Numbered from the stretch's first letter, positions 1 through 5,506 are shown. The stretch: DNA of 5,738 nt from Lachnospiraceae bacterium (GCA_021202575.1 JAJQCU010000300.1:1-5738), one strand, 5' to 3'. Notes: generated by a model from the letters alone, not told the origin. Translations and numbers: made by a program.

Positions 1-1
1 G

Positions 2-343
2 AAGATGGAGAAGAGCGGAGCCAAGGCTTATCTGGTCAACACCGGCTGGAACGGCACCGGCAAGCGTATCTCCATCAAGGATACCCGCGGCATCATCGAC
101 GCGATCCTGAACGGCGACATCAAGACCGCCCCGACCAAGACTCTGCCGATCTTCAACTTTGAGGTTCCGACCGAGCTGAAGGGCGTTGACACCAACATCC
201 TTGATCCCCGCGACACCTACGCGGATGCTTCTGAGTGGGAGGCTAAGGCTGACGATCTGGCGGGCCGCTTCATCAAGAACTTCAAGAAGTATGAGAGCAA
301 CGCGGCCGGCAAGGCGCTGGTAGCGGCAGGCCCTCAGAAATAA
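2..343 (+). CDS. pckA: Phosphoenolpyruvate carboxykinase (ATP), C-terminal part
   Basis: This is the last 113 codons of an ATP-dependent PEP carboxykinase, which interconverts oxaloacetate + ATP and PEP + CO2 + ADP in the cytoplasm. The reading frame is open from base 2, so the gene begins before the window; the ATG at 5 is an internal Met. The segment [11 protein letters not shown] followed by ISIKDTR is the family's C-terminal nucleotide-binding stretch. Counting back from the conserved end (ALVAAGP), its Arg and Thr line up with Arg449 and Thr455 of the 540-residue E. coli enzyme, which contact the ATP adenine. The C-terminus ends at the usual place, so nothing is truncated on this side. 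Codons are strongly C-ending (AAC, ATC, GAC), as expected of a highly expressed gene. In clostridia the enzyme often runs toward oxaloacetate during fermentation; that direction is inference. Identification is secure. Confidence 0.96.
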   Translation, partial: KMEKSGAKAYLVNTGWNGTGKRISIKDTRGIIDAILNGDIKTAPTKTLPIFNFEVPTELKGVDTNILDPRDTYADASEWEAKADDLAGRFIKNFKKYESNAAGKALVAAGPQK

Positions 344-380
344 ATTCAGCGTGACTTAAATCACATACAAAAGAGAAAGA

Positions 381-415
381 GCACCCCTTCGCGTTACCGC
401 GAAGGGGTGCTTTAA
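381..415. terminator. Bidirectional rho-independent terminator between pckA and the 6S-like RNA
   Basis: A perfect 13-bp stem (381-393 with 398-410, CG-rich) closes a 4-nt loop TTAC. On the + strand it lies 37 nt after the pckA stop and is followed by TTTAAATT, a short U-tract. On the minus strand the same hairpin is followed by TCTTTCTCTTTTG (complement of 368-380), which is also U-rich. It can therefore stop pckA from the left and back up termination of the minus-strand RNA from the right. Confidence 0.9.
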
Positions 416-418
416 ATT

Positions 419-607
419 AGAAAAACCAGAATGGAGCCTCTGCCGATTGACTCCTAGCCAAGGCCAGGTGGGTGACCGCAGCATGCACTTTTGCCTTCCC
501 CTGCACAAGGATAAATCCGGAGGCCTGACAGCTGTACAGCGATATAGGAATCCCGTTTAAAGTAGTTGTAGGTTCAAAAAAAGCAGAAGCCGTTTGCCAT
601 TCTGGCT
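419..607 (-). ncRNA. ssrS: Structured small RNA, probable 6S RNA (SsrS)
   Basis: Read on the minus strand, a transcript starting near 607 has 5' and 3' ends that pair. 605-597 (CCAGAATGG) pairs perfectly with 434-426 (CCATTCTGG). After a 5-nt one-sided bulge (596-592), 591-583 pairs with 443-435 over nine pairs, two of them G-U. Next comes a large open region (582-553 opposite 448-444), then an 8-bp stem (552-545 with 456-449, one G-U) and further pairing (526-522 with 465-461) inside. A TTTTTCT run follows the closing stem directly. Total length is about 190 nt. Closing stem, central bubble, irregular upper stem and this length are the hallmarks of 6S RNA, which binds the housekeeping sigma-RNA polymerase holoenzyme as an open-promoter mimic and damps transcription in slow growth. 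The bubble is more lopsided than in textbook 6S. That a structured RNA exists here is well supported; the 6S identity is inferred from architecture. SRP RNA is unlikely, because the conserved GGAAG-type helix 8 motif is missing. tmRNA is unlikely at this length. Confidence 0.68.
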
Positions 608-613
608 GTTCAT

Positions 614-642
614 ATTATATACAATTTACGGAGGAAAAACAA
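614..642 (-). promoter_or_regulatory. Sigma-A-type promoter of the 6S-like RNA
   Basis: On the minus strand, TTGTTT (642-637) is followed by 17 nt and then a perfect TATAAT (619-614). Start of transcription at about 607 (A) or 606 (G) would put the 5' end exactly at the base of the closing stem of the structured RNA. That agreement supports both the promoter and the RNA. Confidence 0.7.
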
Positions 643-663
643 CTCCCAATTTTATACTTTTCA

Positions 664-760
664 GTTACTTTTCACAGACGACCTAAAATGCATTCTCAGG
701 CTCGTCAGGTTTACTTGTAAGAGACTGAGAATGCATTTCAGATTGACTGTGAATAGTAAC
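664..760. repeat. Near-palindromic intergenic element, copy 1 (97 bp)
   Basis: The ends are inverted copies: GTTACTTTTCACAG (664-677) and CTGTGAATAGTAAC (747-760), matching at 13 of 14 positions. Pairing continues inward. 678-699 and 725-746 are the same length and contain a perfect 14-bp block (686-699, AAATGCATTCTCAG, with 725-738), so the whole element can fold into one stem of about 36 pairs with few mismatches around a 25-nt loop (700-724). It lies between the 6S-like promoter and the SpoIID-type gene. A second element with the same ends but another core is at 4833-4912. It resembles a MITE or REP-type element. No target-site duplication is obvious and no transposase is present. Confidence 0.8.
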
Positions 761-775
761 CAGTTTCACACATAA

Positions 776-803
776 TTGAAAAAATCCGGACATAGCTTAT
801 ATC
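776..803 (+). promoter_or_regulatory. Candidate promoter of the SpoIID-domain gene
   Basis: TTGAAA (776-781), 16 nt, then TATATC (798-803). The match to sigma-A is fair at -35 and weak at -10. A start near 810 would give a leader of only about 16 nt carrying the ribosome binding site. No better + strand promoter was seen between the repeat element and the gene. A sporulation-sigma promoter was considered, but no convincing sigma-E, F, G or K match was found. Confidence 0.3.
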
Positions 804-820
804 AAAGACAAGTCCGGGGA
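786..820 (+). promoter_or_regulatory. Ribosome binding site partly inside a small hairpin
   Basis: The Shine-Dalgarno-like GGGGA (816-820) lies 5 nt before the ATG at 826. CCGGAC (786-791) can pair with GTCCGG (812-817), extended by a T-G wobble (785/818), around a 20-nt loop, covering part of the site. This matters only if transcription begins upstream of 785. From the candidate promoter at 776-803 the left arm would be absent. Confidence 0.4.
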
Positions 821-825
821 AAAAT

Positions 826-2406
826 ATGCGACATTACAAAAACAGTCAGGAATTGAAGGCTCATTTCAGGCGAGTGCGTCTGAAATGGGCTTTCTGGCTG
901 CTGCTTGCGGCGGGTCTGGTTGTCTTCGCCGGGACATGGGCCGACAGGAATCAGAAGTCCCGGGAATCTCAGGAGTCCGAGGAGGCAGAAACGCCGGTGG
1001 TGGAGATCACCATCGAGGATATCGAGCGCCTGACAGAGAGTCCGGACATCAGGGTTCTCATACAGTCCGGGAATTATGCCGGAATTTACCATGCCTCCGT
1101 GACGGTCAGTTTTCCGTCCGGGGGATATCTGCTTTTGTATCGGAATGGGGGCTGGACGAAGAAGGACGTGTCGGCGGGGGAGGCTGTCACGGTGGCAATG
1201 GACGGCGGCGATTATCAGCTGAGCGGCGATATGATGGCTGTTTTTGTGCCGGAGAGCGCTGATGGGCAGGTGACTGTAGAGAGCATTACGCGAAGCCACG
1301 ATATCTGCAGCTACAGCGGGAGGCTGGAAATTTCGGCGACGGACCAGGGACTGGCGGTGGTCAATGTACTGCCTCTGGAAACCTATCTGAAGCTGGTGGT
1401 GCCCAGTGAAATGCCAGCAGGCTTTGACGGGGAGGCCCTGAAGGCGCAGGCCATTCTTGCCAGGACATACGCGTATAAATATCTGCTTTCCCCGGCCTAC
1501 GGGGAGCTGAATGCCCACGTGGATGACAGCATTTCCTTTCAGGTGTATGGAAATCTGGAGGAAAATGAAGTGACCAGCGCGGCGGTGGAGGAGACCGGGG
1601 GCGTGCTTTTATTTTACGAAAATTATCTGGCGGAGGTATACTATTATTCCACCTCCTGGGGCTTTGGCACTGACGGCACGGTCTGGGGAGGAGAGGGCCA
1701 GCCTTACCTCGCCGCCAGAAGGATCGGCCCGGGCACCCTGTATAACAGTGCCAGGGACCTGACGGGGGAGGCAGCAGAGCAGTATCTGCTGGAATATCTG
1801 AAGGTGGAGGCCGTTTTTCAGAAAATGCTCGACGAACCCTTTGTGTCCGCGTATAAATCGGAGCTGCCCTGGTATCGGTGGAAGGCGGAAAATTCTCAGG
1901 TGGATGTGTCTGAAATGGAAAGCCGCTTGAAGGAGAGATATGCTACCGATCCGACAGCAGTGCTGACGCGGACAAAGAACGGCGATTTTGAATCAAAGGC
2001 AATCAAAGGAATCGGAAAGCTTCAGAATCTGGAGGTTTATGAGCGAGGGGAGGGCGGTATTGTGGAGAGCATTCTGATTACCGGCAGTGAGAATACGTAT
2101 CTGGTAAAGAAGGAGTATAATGTCCGCTATGTGCTTTGCTCGTCAGATGTGTTCATTACCCGGCAGGACGGGACGGAGGTGGAGGGAAATCTTTTGCTGC
2201 CCAGCGGATTTTTTTACATTTTATCTACCAATTTGGGGCAAAATGGGTTATCATATACCCTGTACGGCGGCGGATACGGCCATGGCGTGGGCATGAGCCA
2301 GAACGGAGCTGACCGGATGGCCCTTGCGGGCCTTGGGTGTGAAGAGATTCTTTCCTTTTATTTTCCGGACACGAGATTGGTAAAATATGAAAAAAGTAAT
2401 CAATGA
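826..2406 (+). CDS. SpoIID/LytB-domain protein, membrane-anchored predicted lytic transglycosylase
   Basis: The 526-residue product belongs to the SpoIID/LytB family, whose studied members cleave glycan strands of peptidoglycan stripped of stem peptides. One hydrophobic helix (about 21-38) after a basic N-terminus predicts a type II anchor with the rest outside. An acidic linker follows (about 44-56). The SpoIID domain starts near 164. Its core SEMP has Glu195 at the position of the catalytic Glu of B. subtilis SpoIID, followed by EALKAQAILARTYAY. Later family motifs are STSWGFGTDGTVWG, PYL and GYGHGVGMSQNG (His486 within it). The loop HVDDSISFQVY (231-241) lacks the Cys residues that bind zinc in C. 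difficile SpoIID. At 526 residues it is longer than sporulation SpoIID (about 340), so a vegetative or spore-cortex role outside the engulfment machinery is possible. Its end overlaps the next gene by 20 nt. The family call is firm; the reaction is inferred from the family. Confidence 0.92.
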   Translation: MRHYKNSQELKAHFRRVRLKWAFWLLLAAGLVVFAGTWADRNQKSRESQESEEAETPVVEITIEDIERLTESPDIRVLIQSGNYAGIYHASVTVSFPSGGYLLLYRNGGWTKKDVSAGEAVTVAMDGGDYQLSGDMMAVFVPESADGQVTVESITRSHDICSYSGRLEISATDQGLAVVNVLPLETYLKLVVPSEMPAGFDGEALKAQAILARTYAYKYLLSPAYGELNAHVDDSISFQVYGNLEENEVTSAAVEETGGVLLFYENYLAEVYYYSTSWGFGTDGTVWGGEGQPYLAARRIGPGTLYNSARDLTGEAAEQYLLEYLKVEAVFQKMLDEPFVSAYKSELPWYRWKAENSQVDVSEMESRLKERYATDPTAVLTRTKNGDFESKAIKGIGKLQNLEVYERGEGGIVESILITGSENTYLVKKEYNVRYVLCSSDVFITRQDGTEVEGNLLLPSGFFYILSTNLGQNGLSYTLYGGGYGHGVGMSQNGADRMALAGLGCEEILSFYFPDTRLVKYEKSNQ

Positions 2407-3241
2407 AGTTTATCATTTTGTCCATGGGGCCAGTGAGCATGACCTGGCCAGCAACGCGGCGGCCACGGCTTTTTTTACGCTGCTGTCTTTTGTGCCGATT
2501 CTGACGGTTGTCAGCAGTATCCTGCCGTACACGGCGGTGACCAAAGATATGGTGGTGGAAATCATCAGTGCTGTTTTTCCACAGGTGACCGAGAGCTTTT
2601 TTGCTTCCCTGATCGAATATATTCACGATACAAACGCGGGTGTGATTTCCTTTTCCGTGGTCATTGCTGTGTGGTCAGCGGGGAAGGGGATGCTTTCCCT
2701 GATCCGGGGGATGAATGAGATCTATCATGACAGGGAGGAGAGAGGGTATCTGAGGCTTCGGCTGATCTCCAGCCTTTACATGGTAATTCTGCTGGTCGCC
2801 ATCCTGATTGTGGTTGTGGTAGGCGTCTTCGGACAGAGCATCATCCATTTCCTTTTTGCGGATTTCCCGTTGATTCTGGAAGCCTTTGAGCATTTTCTGA
2901 GCTACCGTTTTCTTCTGTCAATTATCCTTCTCGGCGTTGTATTTACATTGATGTATACCTATTTGCCGAACAGAAAAATGCAGTTAAAAAAACAGCTCCT
3001 GCCGGGCTTTCTGGCGGCGGCCTGCTGTACGGTGTTTTCCTACGGCTTTTCCATTTATGTGGATTATTTCAATGATTTTTCTTATTATGGGGGCCTGAGC
3101 ATTATCATTATTATTATGTTCTGGCTTTATTTTACCATGTACATAGTGCTGTACGGGGCTTATCTGAGCCGGGGTCTGACCGGGGAGGGCGATTTCGGGG
3201 ACAGCGATTTCGTGGAAGAAAGATTGACATTGGAAAAATAA
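2387..3241 (+). CDS. YihY/virulence factor BrkB-family inner membrane protein
   Basis: The 284-residue integral membrane protein has about six helices, near 24-46, 85-105, 127-148, 172-192, 203-224 and 234-258. Family marks are the N-terminal AAATAFFTLLSFVPIL, the W96/N110/Y113 stretch ending in GMNEIY, TYLPNRK near 190-196, and the last helix with FWLYFTMYIVLYGAYL. The tail is short and acidic. Old annotations call this family ribonuclease BN, but that activity belongs to another protein; the molecular role of the family is not established. The ATG at 2387 lies inside the preceding gene, 20 nt before its stop, and has only a weak upstream binding site (GAGAT or GGTAAA). Translation is therefore probably coupled to the SpoIID-type gene, which suggests joint expression and perhaps a shared envelope task (inference). 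The 3' end contains the promoter of the next gene. Confidence 0.9.
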   Translation: MKKVINEVYHFVHGASEHDLASNAAATAFFTLLSFVPILTVVSSILPYTAVTKDMVVEIISAVFPQVTESFFASLIEYIHDTNAGVISFSVVIAVWSAGKGMLSLIRGMNEIYHDREERGYLRLRLISSLYMVILLVAILIVVVVGVFGQSIIHFLFADFPLILEAFEHFLSYRFLLSIILLGVVFTLMYTYLPNRKMQLKKQLLPGFLAAACCTVFSYGFSIYVDYFNDFSYYGGLSIIIIIMFWLYFTMYIVLYGAYLSRGLTGEGDFGDSDFVEERLTLEK

Positions 3242-3252
3242 AAAGCTATCAT
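3224..3252 (+). promoter_or_regulatory. Sigma-A-type promoter of the M18 aminopeptidase gene
   Basis: TTGACA (3224-3229) is a perfect -35. After exactly 17 nt comes TATCAT (3247-3252), one base from consensus. The -35 lies in the last codons of the YihY-like gene and the -10 just after its stop. Predicted start is near 3259, giving a leader of about 115 nt. Confidence 0.7.
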
Positions 3253-3258
3253 GGGTAA

Positions 3259-3374
3259 CTGAGGCTGCACTATATAAAAGGAAGGAAAAAGATACCCGCA
3301 GGATGTATGGAGTGATTTGACCGATATTTCCTAAGGTATCTGACCTTTGAATACATTACACAAGGGAGGACAAC
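3259..3374 (+). promoter_or_regulatory. Leader of the aminopeptidase mRNA with strong ribosome binding site
   Basis: The leader ends with GGGAGGA (3364-3370), four nt before the ATG at 3375, which fixes that start. Inside, AGATACC (3290-3296) can pair with GGTATCT (3335-3341) over 7 bp around 38 nt. No T-box, riboswitch core or leader terminator was recognised, so a regulatory role for the leader is unproven. Confidence 0.4.
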
Positions 3375-4829
3375 ATGGAACAGAAGAATATCTGGAATAA
3401 ATACGACACGGAAACCCTGGATAAGGTCAACGCGCTGTCGGAGGAGTACCGCGGCTTCCTGGACAATGGGAAGACCGAGCGGGAGTGTATCGATGAGACG
3501 GTGGAGCTGATCGAGGCCGCGGGTTATATTTCCCTGCAAAAGGCTGTGGAGGAGGGCAGAAGGCTTTCTGTGGGCGACAAGGTCTATTATGTCCATATGA
3601 ATAAATCCATCGCCATGTTTCAGATCGGCACAAAGCCTCTGACGGAGGGCATGAACATATTGGGGGCGCACATCGATTCCCCCAGAGTGGATGTGAAGCA
3701 GAATCCCCTCTATGAGGACAGGGAATTCGCCTATCTGGACACTCATTATTACGGCGGCATCAAAAAGTATCAGTGGGTCGCGATCCCCCTGGCCATCCAC
3801 GGTGTGGTGGTCAAAAAGGACATCACCACCGTGATTGTGAATATCGGGGAGGATGAGGACGACCCGGTCTTCTTTATTTCCGATATCCTGATTCATCTGG
3901 CCCAGGAGCAGATGAAAAAGACGGCGGGCCAGGTGATCAACGGGGAGGCCATGGATCTGACAATCGGCAGCCGCCCGGCGGACAGTCAGGCGGAGAAGGC
4001 GTCCCCAGAAGCTTCCGAAGGCCTGGAAAGCGCTGAAGGGGAGAAGGCCGCGCCCGAGAAGGACGCGGTCAAGAAGAGAATCCTGGAGATTTTAAAGCAG
4101 GAGTACGACATCGAGGAGGAGGACTTCCTCTCCGCGGAGCTGGAGATTGTGCCTGCGGGCAGGGCCAGGGAGGCCGGCTTTGACAGAAGCATGATTCTGG
4201 CTTACGGTCAGGATGACAGGGTCTGCGCCTTCACCTCCATGAAGGCCATGCTGGATCTGGGCGTCACGGAAAGGACCGTGTGCTGTCTGCTGGTGGACAA
4301 GGAGGAGATCGGGAGCGTGGGCGCTACCGGTATGACCAGCCTGTTCTTTGAGAATGCGGTGGCGGAGCTTCTGGAGCTTTGCGGAGGATATTCCGATCTG
4401 GCCCTGCGGCGCTGCCTGCAGAGAAGCTGCATGCTCTCCAGCGATGTTTCCGCGGCCTTTGACCCGCTCTACGCCGGCTGCTTTGAGACTAAAAACGCGG
4501 CGTATTTCGGACATGGCATCGTGCTGAATAAATTCACCGGCAGAGGAGGAAAGAGCGGTTCCAACGACGCCAACGCGGAATATGTGGCGCATCTCCGCCA
4601 TATTTTCGAGAAGGAGGACGTCTCCTTCCAAACCGCGGAGCTCGGCAAGGTGGATGTGGGCGGCGGCGGTACCATCGCTTACATCCTGGCGGGATACGGC
4701 ATGAACGTGATCGACAGCGGCGTGCCCGTCTTAAGCATGCACGCTCCCTGGGAGGCCACATCCAAAATTGATATTTACGAGGCATACAGAGGATATATTG
4801 CCTTCGCGTCCGACGCGGACCTGTATTAA
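3375..4829 (+). CDS. M18 family metalloaminopeptidase
   Basis: The 484-residue cytoplasmic zinc aminopeptidase of peptidase family M18 removes N-terminal residues from peptides. The metal and catalytic motifs are all present in order: AHIDSPRVDVK with His99 and Asp101, DDRVCAF with the bridging Asp280, DKEEIGSVGATG with Glu310/Glu311, SSDVSAAFDP with Asp357, and SMHAPWE with His456. The interdigitated second domain lies between the first His motif and Asp280, as usual in M18. Within it, about residues 201-229 form a Glu/Ala/Ser/Lys-rich low-complexity stretch that I would expect to be much shorter in relatives; it is probably a surface loop. The start is supported by a GGAGG site at good spacing. 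The gene has its own promoter and so need not be an operon member with the upstream pair. The stop is three bases before the second repeat element. Family is certain; exact substrate preference cannot be read from sequence. Confidence 0.95.
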   Translation: MEQKNIWNKYDTETLDKVNALSEEYRGFLDNGKTERECIDETVELIEAAGYISLQKAVEEGRRLSVGDKVYYVHMNKSIAMFQIGTKPLTEGMNILGAHIDSPRVDVKQNPLYEDREFAYLDTHYYGGIKKYQWVAIPLAIHGVVVKKDITTVIVNIGEDEDDPVFFISDILIHLAQEQMKKTAGQVINGEAMDLTIGSRPADSQAEKASPEASEGLESAEGEKAAPEKDAVKKRILEILKQEYDIEEEDFLSAELEIVPAGRAREAGFDRSMILAYGQDDRVCAFTSMKAMLDLGVTERTVCCLLVDKEEIGSVGATGMTSLFFENAVAELLELCGGYSDLALRRCLQRSCMLSSDVSAAFDPLYAGCFETKNAAYFGHGIVLNKFTGRGGKSGSNDANAEYVAHLRHIFEKEDVSFQTAELGKVDVGGGGTIAYILAGYGMNVIDSGVPVLSMHAPWEATSKIDIYEAYRGYIAFASDADLY

Positions 4830-4832
4830 AGA

Positions 4833-4912
4833 GTTACTATTCACAGCGGATGCTTTTGCGCATGTGGGCGCACCCGAAGGGCGTCTCGAAGAGGAGGGCC
4901 GTGAATAGTAAC
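4833..4912. repeat. Intergenic inverted-end element, copy 2 (80 bp)
   Basis: GTTACTATTCAC (4833-4844) and GTGAATAGTAAC (4901-4912) are perfect 12-bp inverted ends. The left end extended by AG is identical over 14 nt to the reverse complement of the right end of the copy at 664-760. The 56-bp core differs from copy 1 and folds by itself: TGCGC (4857-4861) with GCGCA (4868-4872), and CCC/GGG around GAA (4873-4881). No T-run follows on the + strand, so it is not a standard terminator. It begins three bases after the aminopeptidase stop. Confidence 0.8.
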
Positions 4913-4941
4913 ATTAAAAAGGGGCTGTATTTATTTTTTTC

Positions 4942-4970
4942 TTGCAAAGAGTTGAAGGATAGACTATACT
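4942..4970 (+). promoter_or_regulatory. Sigma-A-type promoter of the Nudix gene
   Basis: TTGCAA (4942-4947), 17 nt, TATACT (4965-4970), preceded by an AT-rich tract (4928-4940). Predicted start is near 4977, giving a leader of about 30-40 nt. This is a good match at both boxes with ideal spacing. Confidence 0.75.
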
Positions 4971-5000
4971 AAGCGTAAGTCGCAACTAACCACCAAATAC

Positions 5001-5017
5001 AGGAGGTGCTGCTTATA
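5001..5017 (+). promoter_or_regulatory. Shine-Dalgarno that argues against the GTG start of the Nudix gene
   Basis: AGGAGG (5001-5006) is a perfect binding site, but the only standard in-frame start nearby, GTG at 5006, overlaps its last base. With normal spacing (8 nt) the in-frame codon is ATA at 5015. CTG at 5009 is too close, and the next ATG (5042) lies inside the first strand of the fold without a good site of its own. Confidence 0.6.
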
Positions 5018-5455
5018 CTTCAGGGAACAAGCTGTGGCGGTATGGTTATTTTCAGAGGAAAAATCCTTCTGCTGTACAAGAATTATCACAACAAATACGA
5101 AGGATGGGTATTGCCAAAGGGAACTGTGGAAGAAGGCGAAACGTTCGAACAGACCGCCTTAAGAGAGGTATTGGAGGAAACCGGGGCCAGGGGCAGCATC
5201 AAAAGGTATGTGGGAAAGAGTGAATATACCTTTATGGTGCCGGAGGATACAGTATCAAAGGAAGTTCATTGGTTTTTAATGTCTGCGGAAAGCTATTACA
5301 GCAAACCACAACGCGAAGAATATTTTGTGGATTCCGGCTTCTACAAGTATCATGAGGCCTATCACCTGCTGCGATTCTCCAATGAAAAGCAGATGGTGGA
5401 GAAGGCCTACCATGAATATGTGGAAATGCGCAAACGGGGTCTGTGGGATACCTGA
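5006..5455 (+). CDS. Nudix hydrolase
   Basis: The product is up to 149 residues and is a single Nudix fold, which hydrolyses nucleoside diphosphates linked to another moiety. The Nudix box is complete at residues 39-61 (counted from the GTG): Gly39, five residues, Glu45, seven residues, then REVLEETGA with the metal-binding Glu54, Glu57 and Glu58. WVLPKG before it is also typical. The C-terminal half (HWFLMSAESYY, REEYFVDSGFYKY) looks like a clostridial Nudix subgroup whose substrate I cannot name. Length is normal for the family. The start is uncertain: GTG 5006 is given as the first standard codon, but the Shine-Dalgarno spacing favours ATA at 5015, giving a product beginning at about LQGTSCGG. 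The gene has its own promoter and terminator and is probably monocistronic. Confidence 0.9.
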   Translation: MLLILQGTSCGGMVIFRGKILLLYKNYHNKYEGWVLPKGTVEEGETFEQTALREVLEETGARGSIKRYVGKSEYTFMVPEDTVSKEVHWFLMSAESYYSKPQREEYFVDSGFYKYHEAYHLLRFSNEKQMVEKAYHEYVEMRKRGLWDT

Positions 5456-5464
5456 CGCACGGTG

Positions 5465-5506
5465 CTGCCGGGAGGATGCTCCACCGGCAGGAAGCGGGGA
5501 ATCCCG
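5465..5506 (+). other. Two tandem hairpins in the Nudix 3' untranslated region
   Basis: CTGCCG (5465-5470) pairs with CGGCAG (5485-5490), and GGAG (5471-5474) pairs with CTCC (5479-5482) around GATG, leaving a 2-nt bulge: 10 pairs in all. Just after it CGGG (5495-5498) pairs with CCCG (5503-5506). Neither is followed by a T-run. They may stabilise the 3' end or be the remains of a repeat. Confidence 0.45.

Noticed and set aside
566..590. GTAGGTTCAAAA, resembling a tRNA T-loop
   Set aside because: No acceptor stem, anticodon arm or CCA end can be drawn around it. It falls in the open region of the minus-strand RNA.
594..623. + strand promoter-like TTGCCA-N18-TATACA
   Set aside because: The bases are explained better by the closing stem of the minus-strand RNA and its TATAAT promoter on the other strand.
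630..640. GGAGGAAAAAC, a Shine-Dalgarno-like sequence on the + strand with no start codon after it
   Set aside because: No open frame follows. The stretch lies in the spacer of the minus-strand promoter and is probably chance.
725..740. CTGAGA in the repeat element, as in a TPP riboswitch
   Set aside because: The rest of the TPP core is absent, and the bases are explained by the palindrome of the repeat element.
802..1518. 238-codon open frame on the minus strand
   Set aside because: It lies fully antisense to the start of the SpoIID-domain gene, has no family features, and is rich in His, Arg and Pro in the way of a shadow frame in GC-rich DNA.
2387..3241. Ribonuclease BN label for the YihY-family gene
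   Set aside because: That is an old misassignment of the family; this is a multi-pass membrane protein without nuclease motifs.
3270..3896. 208-codon open frame on the minus strand
   Set aside because: Antisense to the aminopeptidase leader and N-terminal coding region. The coding signal and motifs are on the + strand, and no binding site supports it.
4092..4631. 179-codon open frame on the minus strand
   Set aside because: Antisense to the catalytic half of the M18 aminopeptidase, where every conserved metal motif is read from the + strand.
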